Shown: positions 1-9,121 of the stretch, piece by piece
How positions within the stretch are numbered: the first letter of the stretch is position 1
How the letters are laid out: the number at the start of each line of letters is the position of its first letter
Notes under the pieces: generated by a model
What the model was told of the DNA's origin: nothing
Databases searched by the model: none
Seen by the model: only the letters and a program-made list of their open reading frames with translations
Translations under genes and position numbers: made by a program
Assembly (NCBI GenBank): GCA_001953115.1
Contig: LSSL01005731.1
Coordinates: 1-12,938 of the forward strand
Direction of reading: 5' to 3'
DNA length: 12,938 bases
Origin: Smittium mucronatum
Taxonomy: Eukaryota; Kickxellomycota; Harpellomycetes; Harpellales; Legeriomycetaceae

Positions 1-220
1 AAAAAGTTTGGGGTGAATCCAGAGACTATAAGAATAGTCAATTTCTAACTTTATACCATAGCTAGGAGCGTGACCCTAATCTCCAAATTTTTTACATCGA
101 ATTCGATCGAATCCGATCGAATTGCTCAAATTCATCAATTCGATAAATTCGGACGCTTTATCCAATCAAATTTAATATTTTACTAACTATATTCAAAAAA
201 CCCAAAAAAACTAAAAAAAA
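1..220 (+). other. Probable 5' leader of the LINE
   Basis: This stretch precedes the first ATG of the ORF1-like region at 221. It is less AT-rich than the sequence beyond 3440, ends in an A-rich run just before the ATG, and has no ORF. A 5' UTR or internal promoter of the LINE is the simple reading, but the true 5' end of the element is not identifiable. Confidence 0.35.
98..127 (+). repeat. Three imperfect 10-bp tandem units (CGAATTCGAT type)
   Basis: Units at 98-107 (CGAATTCGAT), 108-117 (CGAATCCGAT) and 118-127 (CGAATTGCTC) follow each other directly. The first two differ at one base; the third matches only in its first half. GATC and TCGA palindromes recur inside the units. They lie in the presumed LINE leader, where some LINEs carry promoter repeats. 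Function is not shown. Confidence 0.5.
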
Positions 221-1763
221 ATGTTCTCAGTCAACAAATCTGATGCCACTCGCCCGATTAAACGGGTTAGAGAAGTGGTTAAGCCCCACTACAGAGATGC
301 CGCTAAAAAGGGGGCCATTAAAACCAATTTTCAAGCTAATCCTCAATGAAAAGGAAATGCAGTCGATAATGACAACTTGAGCACAAAATTAACAAAATAT
401 AATAAACCAGATTGTACAGAAAACGCGGAGGTATCCATTAGACATCTTTTGGGTGGAACTCCGCAACAGAAACTAAAAAAACTCTGTTACATGGGTTCAG
501 ATAAAAAAGTAGGGATGAGCTGGCCCCATTTTAAAGACGATTTTTAACGAGATTTTAAAGCAAAAAAAAACGTAGCCATTTCATAATAAACATATGTTTT
601 AGTATTCAAGAAGATTTCAAAATAAAATCAACTTACCCTGTATTTCACACCGTCAAAGACTCCAAAGAACTGATGGACTCATGTATAATTTTCAACAAAA
701 AGAAAGTAAAATTATACAAGACAGTAAGATATGAAAAGAAAGTTACTGTAACCAATATCCCTAACTTATTATTGGGAAATATTAATTTATTTTATCAGGT
801 TGTAAACCGATTTTTAGCTTTTGAAAAAAAATCGTAAATTGAAATTCTATCTGTAAAGAAATCAAGATTAAAAAACGCTATCCGAAAAATTCTAATCAAA
901 AGAAAAAAAAATCATCCATCTTAATCCAGAAGCCAGTAGTTTCAGATATCTTAGAAAACCCCCCAAAAGACGCTATACAAGATAAAAAAGGTGATAAGAT
1001 AATTCCATATATCACGGAGAATGTATCTAAAAAGACGGAAAACGATGATAAGAAAATGGATATAAGACTTCCAAAAGATCATAAAAAAATTGATGAGATC
1101 TTCCCAATCTCTAAAATTATCCATATTAATCAAGTAATTCGTCATGGTAGCAGTGAAATTAAGGGTATGAAAAAAGAAGTAACACTAAATGAAAAATTAG
1201 TACATTTGGAACCGAAATCGATCAAAAATATGACAAAATATGAATTGGACAACTATTTCGGTGATGAAAAATAATCAGAATTGCCTGATTTGGATTTTTC
1301 TGGATCAGATTCAAATCAAATAAAAATTAAAAAGGAACCAGAAGTGAATTAAAATGGATATTCCAATGAAGCTGACCGGGTAAATAAAAAATATACCGAT
1401 GCGGCTGGAAACACTGGAAATGGCAGCATTTCCATCAATTAATTTATGGAGATAGAAAGCACCTTTTTTGAAAAATAAAAAATGAAGATTCTCCCATATT
1501 TATGGAGAGCACACGGAACAATGAGATCTCCTTATCATCAAAAAACCAATAAAATACTAATAAAAAAAAAAAATAACGACAAAAAAATCTTAAAAAATAC
1601 AAAATTTAAAAATATCAACATAATAAAGGTTTTTAATTTTCCCTAAATAAATGCGGAAACTGTGAAAGCCCATTTCTTACACCTCATCAGTCTCAATAAT
1701 CAGGATTTTTTTGTCAAAAAACCTAACAATGAAATAAATATTATAAACATGATGCATACGTAA
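221..1763 (+). pseudogene. LINE ORF1-like protein, broken by stops and frameshifts
   Basis: The region starts at ATG 221 (MFSVNKSDATRP) after an A-rich leader. Frame 2 runs to 547 with a TGA at 347. A second block in frame 1 (about 571-924) contains the segment YKTVRYEKKVTVTNIPNLLL, which recalls the nucleic-acid-binding domain of LINE ORF1 proteins. A third block in frame 3 (about 900-1763) is acidic and Ser/Lys-rich, with SELPDLDFSGSD and IKKEPE. In the third block the only in-frame stops are six TAA codons, at 1272, 1350, 1440, 1476, 1644 and 1761, with no frameshift for roughly 860 nt. CAA-to-TAA change is the simplest cause. No zinc knuckle was seen. Assignment as ORF1 rests on position upstream of the endonuclease more than on sequence likeness. 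The longest uninterrupted piece is 72 codons from ATG 1056. Confidence 0.6.
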
Positions 1764-1786
1764 CCATTTACTCAAACATACATATA

Positions 1787-2702
1787 TCAAAATTGGAAAT
1801 TCTTGAACTCCAAAAATCACTTGGAGCTAAAATTAGACTAGAAAAAAATACAAAAATTAGAAGAAGGACAAAAGAAAACACCAACGACAATATTAATCGA
1901 AAAATATCTGAAAACTCAAAAGTAAAAGTGATGAATTTTAATATAAGAGGCATAAAATTGACAGTGCCTGAACTAGAAATTTTTCTTAAAAAATATATTC
2001 CAGATTTAATATTAATACAAGAAGCCCTATTAAGCAAGAATTTATATTGATGTAAGACACCCGGTTACAATCAAAGAATCCAAAGCTGATCTAACCAGGA
2101 GCGGTAATGGGTTTTTGATAGGAATCAGAAAAAAATCTGGGCTCTCTATTAGCGAATTCAAAAACCACCCAACTTGTATTGTTGGTATAATACAAGAAAA
2201 AACTTGAGACTGCAGTAATTTTAAAAGTTTAGCAATCAAAACCCATATACCCTCCTGGGAGATAAGAAAATAAGAGCGATGGAAGAAATAAATTTTTTTC
2301 TGAAAAAAAGAGTCGACAGAAAAGATGCAATCATCTTTGCAGGTGATTTTAATATTGGTGCAAAAAAAAAGCTGCCAGTTTATAAAAAATTCCGGGTTCA
2401 AATTTTATTATGCCCCAGTAACCAAGTGATTGGGTTCTTCACAGAATAGGAATGTTATTGGTTGAATGATTGATCAAATATTTTTCTATGTGGTTGAATC
2501 AAGACCAAACCGGTGCACTGCAAACAAATATATTGACGTATTTGACCAATTTACTATTATTGCTGAATGGGAACTGGAGTCTATAGCTAGACACCTACAA
2601 AAAAGAAAAATCAACGTAAAAAAAAAAAATATAGGTCAAGGACCAATTAATTTCAAGCAGCCGATTCGATCTATTGAACACCGGTTGAATCGACATAAAT
2701 AA
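1787..2702 (+). pseudogene. LINE ORF2 N-terminal endonuclease domain (EEP family), inactive
   Basis: The endonuclease of an intact LINE nicks target DNA to prime reverse transcription. The recognisable pieces come in domain order. At 1922-2041 the frame reads VKVMNFNIRG, then PELEIF, then PDLILIQEALL, matching the N-x-x-x-G and catalytic Q-E motifs of EEP nucleases (Glu codon at 2021). At 2054-2206 come PGYNQRIQ and, after a frameshift, GNGFLIGIRKKSG. At 2279-2446 comes IIFAGDFNIG, with the G-D-F-N metal/catalytic motif at 2342-2353. At 2466-2699 come MIDQIFFY and KYIDVFDQFTIIAEWE, the final motif. Stops at 2048, 2207 and 2447 and at least two frameshifts separate the pieces. The last motif, normally S-D-H, reads F-D-Q: the catalytic His is Gln (codon CAA at 2547), so even without the stops the domain would probably be dead. 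Confidence 0.8.
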
Positions 2703-2999
2703 AAGTAATAATGATTTAATTAATATAATATGGGTTGAGTCTATTCGATTAGGCGCTAATACCCAATCCGCATAATAAATTTTTTTTAAAAAAAATAAAA
2801 AGCTTATAAAAAGTCAACTGAGTCTAAAATCGATCTGAAAGTGTATATAAATTTAATAAATGATACTAAAAAATCTAAAAAAAACTTTTTATTCTTAATT
2901 AATATCTATACTTAAATTATCCAAGTAAAATTTTGTATCTCATCAAATTATTAGCTGAAAAAATAGTAAGTTTTTAAACTTAGACTCAGTACTAAATAA
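2703..2999 (+). other. Decayed linker between endonuclease and RT of the LINE
   Basis: In an intact LINE this would be the linker between the endonuclease and reverse transcriptase. It is AT-rich, closed in all frames, and shows no motif I can place. It is included only because flanking LINE sequence on both sides implies common origin. Confidence 0.4.
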
Positions 3000-3435
3000 A
3001 AACAAAAAAATTGTAACTGAAAGTGACTCAAGAACTAATTTATTAAAATTCACTTCAAATATCTTTCTATGGACAAAACTGGGAAAATTAGGAAAAATTA
3101 AAAATTGGAACCGATGTTTATCATAATACTGGATCTTTTCTGTAATCTGATTAAAAATCAAAATTGCCCTAAATACCAACTGCACTAAAAGACATACCAA
3201 ATAATAAATCGCCTGTGGCAGATTGAATCTTTAAATAATTATGGATCTGGTCAGCTCCGAAACTAATCCTAATTTAAAAATAGTCAAAATTAATTTTATA
3301 ATATTTAGACATATTTGGGACACCGGAGAAATTCCAGAAATAAATTTGACCATAATCTTGGTAATTTTCCCCAAAAAAGCAAATAAACGAGACATAAAAA
3401 TTACTGCAGTATCTCGTTTAAACTGGAGTTTGTAA
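3000..3435 (+). pseudogene. LINE reverse transcriptase, N-terminal fingers region only
   Basis: Two overlapping frames carry the hallmark start of a LINE RT. Frame 2 at 3179-3223 reads TALKDIPNNKSPVAD, matching the family pattern x-A-L-K-x-x-P-N-x-K-S-P-G-P-D-G, with the Gly after Asp replaced by TGA at 3224. A frameshift follows. Frame 1 from 3241 reads on through FRHIWDTGEIPE, then TIILVIFPKKANKRD, matching the conserved W-x-x-G-x-I-P-x and P-K-K-G-x-x-x-D stretch before the N-Y-R motif. The ORF closes at 3435. The palm motif with the catalytic Asp pair is not seen downstream, so this copy is either truncated or decayed beyond recognition after this point. The family assignment is strong from the two motifs together; the exact upstream edge is uncertain. 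Confidence 0.75.
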
Positions 3436-4863
3436 AAATGGTTGAAATTTTTTTTCTCGTTTGTGCTTGATCTTAATAAGAATATGTCGTAATAATTAAA
3501 AGTTCCTATTTCAACTTATCTTATCTCTATGAGATCCATGATTTTTTATAAGTATGAAGCCAAAAATCTTCTTTTTATATCTCTATAAAAATTAATCAAA
3601 GACTTTTTTATATCGGGTGCCGATTTTGAGGCTGGATTTTTTTATTTTAATATACAGATTCGGCTTCTAAATCTCAAATTAAGGGTATCTGGTATCAAAA
3701 TATACTCAATTGTACTATATTTTACGGCATATGCACAGCTATTGCAAAAATTTAGTTTAAATATGTATCCTCTCTTAATATTACAGGGTATCCACTTTTT
3801 ATAATTATGAAGGTGGGATCTATATTTATATTAGATGAAATAAATATATTTAATAGTTTTTTTATGGTTGTAAGAATAGATTCGATATTTCTGACGCAGA
3901 TAAATATTCGGATACAAATGAATATATAATTTGTTTTAACTATAAAATTAAGTAAATTTATCTCCGAAAATAAAAGTGGTTTTGTTTTTATTCATAATAT
4001 TCCTTTTTTTAAATTTGTCCTTGGAAAATAAATTATCTTAATTTTAAAAAAAATATTTTCGTTCTCAAATTATTTTTTTTATTTTTACCAGATGAAGCCC
4101 ATCTTTTGTATATTGAATAAATTTTTCAAAACAAGGATCGTTATATTGAAGAAATTTCGAATTGTCTTTTTGAGAAATAGTCTTCATTTTCCACTTCATA
4201 GTACTAATCAATTCTGACATCACCCAGAAACCCATTTTTTTTAAAAATAATCAAAGTAAAATATTTTAGTGTTGTAATTTTTAAAGCCTCTTGAGATTTC
4301 CAACTTCATGCGTTTTTTAATTTCAACAGAGGATTAAATCCCATGTTTTTCTGATTTAACTTTAATAAATCCATTATATTTAAAATATTCTAGGATATTT
4401 ATTGATTAAATACGTGTAAAATATCATGATACAAATAGAAGTTATACTACAGGCTTTATTTTTAAAAAAAATCACTTTTTTCTATCTCAATACAACCCAA
4501 GGCTAAATATGTTTTTTGTCATTTTTTATTCGTCATTACATAGTCTTTTTTTTCCTAAAAGATTTCGGTCTTTTTATACACTTGCATAATTTTTTTTGAA
4601 AATCAGTATTGGATCAATTTGTTTTTAGATTCTCTAAATTGGATAAATCCAAAAAAATGTTTGAAAAAAAGATTTTCAGCATTTTAAAAATAATAAAACT
4701 AATTTTAGAAACAAATAATAATTTTATTAAATTAATGATATAAATATACTTTGTGTAATATATCTATTAAATTGTTATATTTATCAATTAAATTTAATTT
4801 TAAAGATTAAATTAGATGGATTTTATAATTTTAAAAGTGATTATAATTTATATGGATCCATTC

Positions 4864-4879
4864 GGTTAAAGCTTTAACC
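4864..4879. repeat. Perfect 16-bp palindrome
   Basis: GGTTAAAG at 4864-4871 is followed directly by its exact reverse complement CTTTAACC at 4872-4879. The next pair outward does not match. It is one of few palindromes of this length here that is not a plain AT run. No function can be assigned. Confidence 0.6.
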
Positions 4880-6561
4880 ATTTGATTTATTGAGATCATG
4901 AATATTTCTCCGTTTTTTTCAATAAAAACAGGATTTAATTTCAATTGCACAAATTCGAAAAAAAATAAATTATAAAATATATAATAATAAAAGCCAACAG
5001 ATTTTTTTTAAGTTTTTTATTCATTTTTTTATTTAAAAAAAAATTTATCAAAAAATAAGTTATTATTATCAATAAATTTGTAGTGATTTAATAATTTATA
5101 TTAAAGTTTCAAAGGGACATGAAATAAAATTAACATATTTTTTCTAAATTTAATCGCTAAAAAATACTCGTAAAACATATTTTTCTCAAAATAAATATGT
5201 AGCATATTTAAAAATTCTCATTGATTTTAAATTTATACCGAATCTGATTATCTTTTTTCATAAATTTTTTTTCTCTTTCTTTATCTTTATTTCTAATTAA
5301 TATTTTTTTTCACATTTTTTTAAAAATTAGATGCTCTGAGACTGAATTGGACTCAAAATTTATGAATTAAAGTTAAATTTTCTTTTTTTTCTTTTTTTCC
5401 CAAATTTCATTTTTATAACATATATATATTTGAATTTTTCGGAGTTGATTAGATGTGGTGTATTAGAAATAATAGGAAATTTTTCATTAATTTTAAAATG
5501 ATAAAAATAGTAATTTTTTCCATAAAATATCTAGTTTAACTACATTTTTTTTTGAAGAATGTGAAATTTTTCGAATCCATATAACATTATGTTGGATAAT
5601 TCAGATAAGTGGAAACTTAACTTATTGTTGATTAGTTATTGGATAATAAGGTTAGCAGGTATTTTTCGTAATTCCGAAATTAAAACATACATCATAATAT
5701 CTAATAGAATAATAATGCAGGAATAAAATAAAAAAAAATGTAAAATCGTGTTTTGTTCATCAAAAATTAAAAATAACCTCTCTTTATAACACTATTTTTA
5801 TTTAAAAAAAATTTATTAGTAGCAAAATTTGAATTTTTTTATTGAAATATTACAATTTTAGAATGTAAAAAATTTTTATATTGGAAAATAAAACAATTAT
5901 TTGGCTAGGTTGAAAAAAATGAAATTATTATTTTTTATCAAAAGCTGCATTATACCTGAACAAGATAAAAATGGCCATAATTCGCCTAAAACATCACCAA
6001 TTTTTTTTAATACATAGTTTCAAATATTAAGAGGTTAATCATGTACATTATGTTCTTCTTATGGCATTTTTCTCTGGAAAAAAACTCCAAATTATTGGTC
6101 TTAAAAGTTTCGATCCGCAATTAAAACTAGGTAGAATCGTTCAACACTGGTTCAATCCTGATTAAAAGCTCTGATTGATATTTATGAAACTTCTTTTTAA
6201 GGATTTTTTTTGAGAGCGCATTAATTAAACTTTGGATAGAATATAGTGAAGCCAAAAAAAACTATCAAAAGGAAGTATGTTATATTTTATATTCTTAATT
6301 TTAAATACAGATATATAAATCATATTTTTCTTAAAAAAATTTAGTTTAACCAAGGGGAAAATCCTGTATTATAACTTTAATAATATAATATTAAACGAAA
6401 AACAATTATTTTTTTAAAGAATGACATTTTGAATTTTTTTTATATACATTTAATCATATAAGAATATTTTTACTTAAATAATAAATTCTAAAATGAATCG
6501 AATTTCCTGAAATTTCGAGAATTCAATACAAGTACATGTATCCTAAATTTATCTTTATCGC

Positions 6562-6590
<29 letters not shown>
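6562..6590. repeat. (AT)n microsatellite
   Basis: Uninterrupted alternating AT/TA of 27 bp (6562-6588), then AT. An ordinary microsatellite in AT-rich DNA, likely variable in length between strains. Confidence 0.9.
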
Positions 6591-6592
<2 letters not shown>

Positions 6593-6930
6593 TGTACATT
6601 TACAGAAATGGAATTTTTTAATCCCCCATAATACCTTAAATATTTCTTGGTAGTAGTTAGAAGTTTTGTGATTAGATATTAATGAAATCTTGTAATTATG
6701 CACCATAAAATAAAATTTTATTAATGATCTTCTTTTAAATAAGGTTATATCTTTTTTTATTTTATAAATTTTTCTATATTTTACTTTATATGTATTTTTT
6801 GAAAATATTATTACCAAAATTTCAAATTTGGATCAAAAATACAGTATAAACTTCCTCGGAGCTCCCTATTTTTGATTCCGTTACTTTTTACAATAACAGG
6901 AAATTGTGGTAGATAAATAAGTCTAAATTT

Positions 6931-6951
6931 TATATTTTATATTTTATATTT
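6931..6951. repeat. Three perfect 7-bp tandem copies of TATATTT
   Basis: Copies at 6931-6937, 6938-6944 and 6945-6951 are identical and adjacent. They sit just before the integrase-like scrap and end at its composition boundary. Confidence 0.75.
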
Positions 6952-7138
6952 GATTATACTCTATTCCGGTTCGAAATCCGAGTTCACAAACGAGTATAAA
7001 AGGTTCTGCAACGCCACTGGATTTTTCTTAATATTGAGTTCATGTAATCGGATGGGGGTGATAATTTTCATCTATGTTTCTAAAAAAAATTATCTAAATA
7101 TTGCTTATTTTCATATCGAAAACATCCGGTTATTGTGA
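6950..7138 (+). pseudogene. Possible LTR-retrotransposon integrase core remnant
   Basis: A short, locally GC-richer open stretch encodes LYSGSKSEFTNEYKRFCNAT followed by GFFLILSSCNRMGVIIF. This lines up with the integrase core of Ty1/copia and Ty3/gypsy elements, whose second catalytic region runs S-D-N-G-x-E-F-x-N, then F-C-x-x-x-G-I, then S-x-P-x-x-P-x-G-N-G-V-x-E-R. Identities are S, E-F-T-N, F-C, G, S and the late G-V-I. The catalytic Asp is Gly here, and the catalytic Glu position reads Ile, so this would be a dead fragment. Sequence on both sides is AT-rich and shows no further pol motifs. The fragment is only about 60 codons and the open frame begins with TTG, so chance likeness is possible. 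Confidence 0.4.
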
Positions 7139-7957
7139 TAATACCCTTTTTTCTTTGATTTTATTTATATAAGTAGTAAATAACGCCTTTTATGTCTATA
7201 TGTTTAAAAATAATTTTCAAATTTAGTTAATAAAATAATATTTAATAATATGAAGATTTTTTAAGACCAAAATAAATAAAAATATTTATTAAATTTCAAA
7301 AATTGGTAAAACTGATGGCAAAAAAACATTCTGTAAAACTATTGGTGTATATCGAGTAAATTAAATGTTTAGACTATTTTATTTTAAAATAAAAAACCGT
7401 TTTTAAATGGTTTTAAAATATAAAAGATATATAATAGTATTATTTTAAGGATCAGGTTTAATGGGATAATTTTTATAATAAAAGCTAAATGATATGCTAG
7501 TTAAAAATATAAAAGATAGGGGAAGAGAAGATTTGAAAAGCTTAACCATTCCAAAATGGCTAATCTTCCTTATTTATACTATTTTATATTTTCTAAAAGT
7601 CAATTATGGCTTATGGGAGGCTTTCTTCATTGGATGAAATATTTAATGCGTGTAATGAATCTATTTGTTCATTGCACTTATCCTCAGCTACTTTCTACAA
7701 AATTATGTTATTAAGGGATTTTTTTCTATTCATATTAATATTGCCTTTTTTAATATCAAATTAATTGAAGAGAAATCACTTTAAAGGTTTAATCATGTTT
7801 CTGTAGCATCAAACCCCATATTTTCTGGAATATATATAGATATATATAATATCATATAATACATTCATATCAAATATCTAGAATTTTAAAAGCTAAGAAA
7901 CTAAACTTTTTCAACTAGTGGAATAACTTTTATTAAGTATAACGGTTTATATTAACT
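7139..7957. other. AT-rich spacer, no gene; contains one hairpin
   Basis: There is no ORF of note and no motif. The sequence is AT-rich up to the left end of the inverted-repeat element at 7958. A hairpin at 7542-7563 is the only structure seen. Confidence 0.6.
7542..7563. repeat. Short hairpin, 9-bp arms with one mismatch
   Basis: TTAACCATT (7542-7550) and AATGGCTAA (7555-7563) pair with one A-C mismatch around a 4-nt loop. AAGATT at 7529-7534 and AATCTT at 7562-7567 could add a looser outer pairing. It is not followed by features that would make it a terminator or an RNA gene. Confidence 0.4.
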
Positions 7958-8340
7958 GTGTCAAAACTATTGGTCTATTTTCATTTTACCCACGGACAAT
8001 TTGACCTACTACTTTCACCACCTTACAATTTCACCTACTACCCAATTTTCCTACTTTATTTTTTGACTATCTTCCGATTAACCTACCTAAACTTTTCAAA
8101 TCACCAAATTGGCCTATTCGTACCTATACCTACAGCACAATTGGCCCATTTACAAATTGGCTTCCTATTTTACCTTATTTTAATTCATCTTAATAATCTA
8201 GCTGCTTCCAATAAGAGCTCATAAAGTAAATGACCCTCCAAAAATCAAAATTTTAGCAAAAATTATTAAAATTTGAGGATTTTAGTAGCTAAGCAATATA
8301 TTTTAAATGACACCCGTTTACTTGAATTTCGTATAACTAA
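7958..8340 (+). repeat. Left terminal inverted repeat
   Basis: Pairs with 9122-9507 on the opposite strand. In the central part (about 8068-8285) I count roughly a dozen differences in about 220 positions, near 95% identity. The block 8174-8255 is identical over 82 bp to the complement of 9224-9305. Pairing becomes looser inward of about 8285 but is still visible around 8300-8335. Where the arms differ by a transition, this arm more often holds C or G and the right arm T or A. Confidence 0.9.
7996..8041 (+). repeat. Two 17-bp subrepeats within the left TIR, 29-bp period
   Basis: ACAATTTGACCTACTAC (7996-8012) and ACAATTTCACCTACTAC (8025-8041) differ at one base. The right arm keeps the counterpart of the second copy (complement of 9439-9455, one further change) and has lost most of the first by a deletion of about 13 bp. 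Repeated short motifs near the ends are known as transposase-binding arrays in several DNA transposon groups; that role here is a guess. Confidence 0.6.
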
Positions 8341-9121
8341 ATTGATACAAGTATACAAAGATAGTATTTATAAATTGTTTAAATATTACTTTAAAGTCAA
8401 TTTGTCATTTGCCCTTATTTATATAAAGAATATTGCTAAGTTAAAGTGATATTTTAAAAAACTCTGTATGATTAAATATATCACGGGAATTAAATATCGA
8501 TATATTTGCGTATATATTTATGATCTTTTCGCATATAATTTTCCTCTCAAATATTTGAGTATATATTAAATGCACTAATTATATAAGTTCTAGTGATGAG
8601 AAAAATTATTTAATACCCAATATTGAATCTTAAATAGTAATTTTTTATGAATTAAATATCCCGTAACAATTTATTTTTTTTATTAATAGTAACTACATAT
8701 ATATCGCTATTGTTATAAATATAATTCAATCGTTATTGTAAATTTCTGGCAGCATTTTATTTTATTTTCCTTAGAGCTTTATATAATATTAATCTTATAT
8801 ATATATTTTTTTTTGAAGGTAATATTTACAAATAAGACTAAGATCTTTTTTTACTTTAATTAGAACTATACGCGATTTTAAAATTATTTCCCAATGTAAA
8901 ACAAATTAATGAGTAGAAATATCTACCCACAAATATAACATTGAATCAATGTGGGTATTGAGTAATGTGGTAATTTGGGGTCTAATAGTTTGAATAAGGA
9001 TCCATAAAAATCACTAGCATTGTCTAATACTTAATATAGGGTTTTATCCTCATTTTTGGGTAAAAAAAGATGTAATAATTCATAATTTTGTAGCTTGTTA
9101 ATATATAATCATTCTAAATCT
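8341..9121. other. AT-rich interior of the inverted-repeat element
   Basis: No ORF with transposase motifs. It contains a perfect 14-bp palindrome at 8546-8559 (CTCAAATATTTGAG) and a nested dyad at 8926-8955, where CCCAC (8926-8930) pairs with GTGGG (8951-8955) and CATTG (8938-8942) with CAATG (8946-8950). Parts of the two halves remain faintly complementary, so the whole element may once have been one long inverted repeat. Confidence 0.5.

Larger units (their letters stand above)
1..3440 (+). mobile_element. Decayed LINE-type non-LTR retrotransposon (ORF1 + endonuclease + partial RT)
   Basis: Three decayed coding blocks on one strand come in the order expected of a LINE: an ORF1-like, charged, Lys/Asn-rich protein; an endonuclease of the exonuclease-endonuclease-phosphatase (EEP) family; and the start of a reverse transcriptase. 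Intact elements of this kind nick the target with the endonuclease and copy their RNA in place. This copy cannot do so, because every block carries stops and frameshifts, and nothing recognisable as the RT palm or C-terminal part follows 3435. The 5' limit is not visible and may lie before the window. No poly(A) tail or target-site duplication could be assigned. Motif order is direct evidence; the clade is inference, with a fungal Tad-like or related clade my best guess. Confidence 0.8.
3436..6949. other. AT-rich intergenic sequence without a recognisable gene
   Basis: About 3.5 kb that is very AT-rich, full of homopolymer A and T runs and TpA, with stops in all six frames and no ORF with a recognisable motif. 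The first few hundred bases may hold the decayed rest of the LINE RT, but I could not place any motif. A minus-strand ORF of 75 codons at 6590-6817 has only low-complexity Lys/Ile/Tyr content and I do not regard it as a gene. The extreme composition is what heavily mutated repeats in fungal AT-rich isochores look like. Confidence 0.6.

Noticed and set aside
951..1145. Minus-strand ORF opposite the LINE ORF1-like region
   Set aside because: It is the antisense of the ORF1 block, rich in Ile, Phe and Tyr as expected from reading A-rich coding sequence backwards.
1768..2401. Two minus-strand ORFs opposite the endonuclease domain
   Set aside because: The plus strand carries ordered EEP motifs here; the minus frames are shadows with no motif.
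2943..3200. Minus-strand 85-codon ORF before the RT block
   Set aside because: The plus strand shows an RT-like N-N-K-S-P motif at the same place; the minus product is Phe/Leu-rich without motif.
3436..3840. Continuation of the LINE reverse transcriptase, including the palm motif
   Set aside because: All frames are closed and no Y-x-D-D or neighbouring RT motif could be read. Any relationship would need alignment to an intact copy.
6590..6817. Minus-strand 75-codon ORF
   Set aside because: Low-complexity Lys/Ile/Tyr content in AT-rich DNA, no motif, and it starts next to a microsatellite.
6966..6980. GGTTCGAAATCC resembling a tRNA B box / T loop
   Set aside because: The flanking bases do not form a T-arm stem, and no D arm, anticodon arm or acceptor stem could be placed around it.
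7958..8224. An 88-codon plus-strand ORF across the left inverted repeat
   Set aside because: It begins at GTG, coincides with the TIR, and has a low-complexity hydrophobic sequence without motif. The open frame is a by-product of the C/T-rich repeat.
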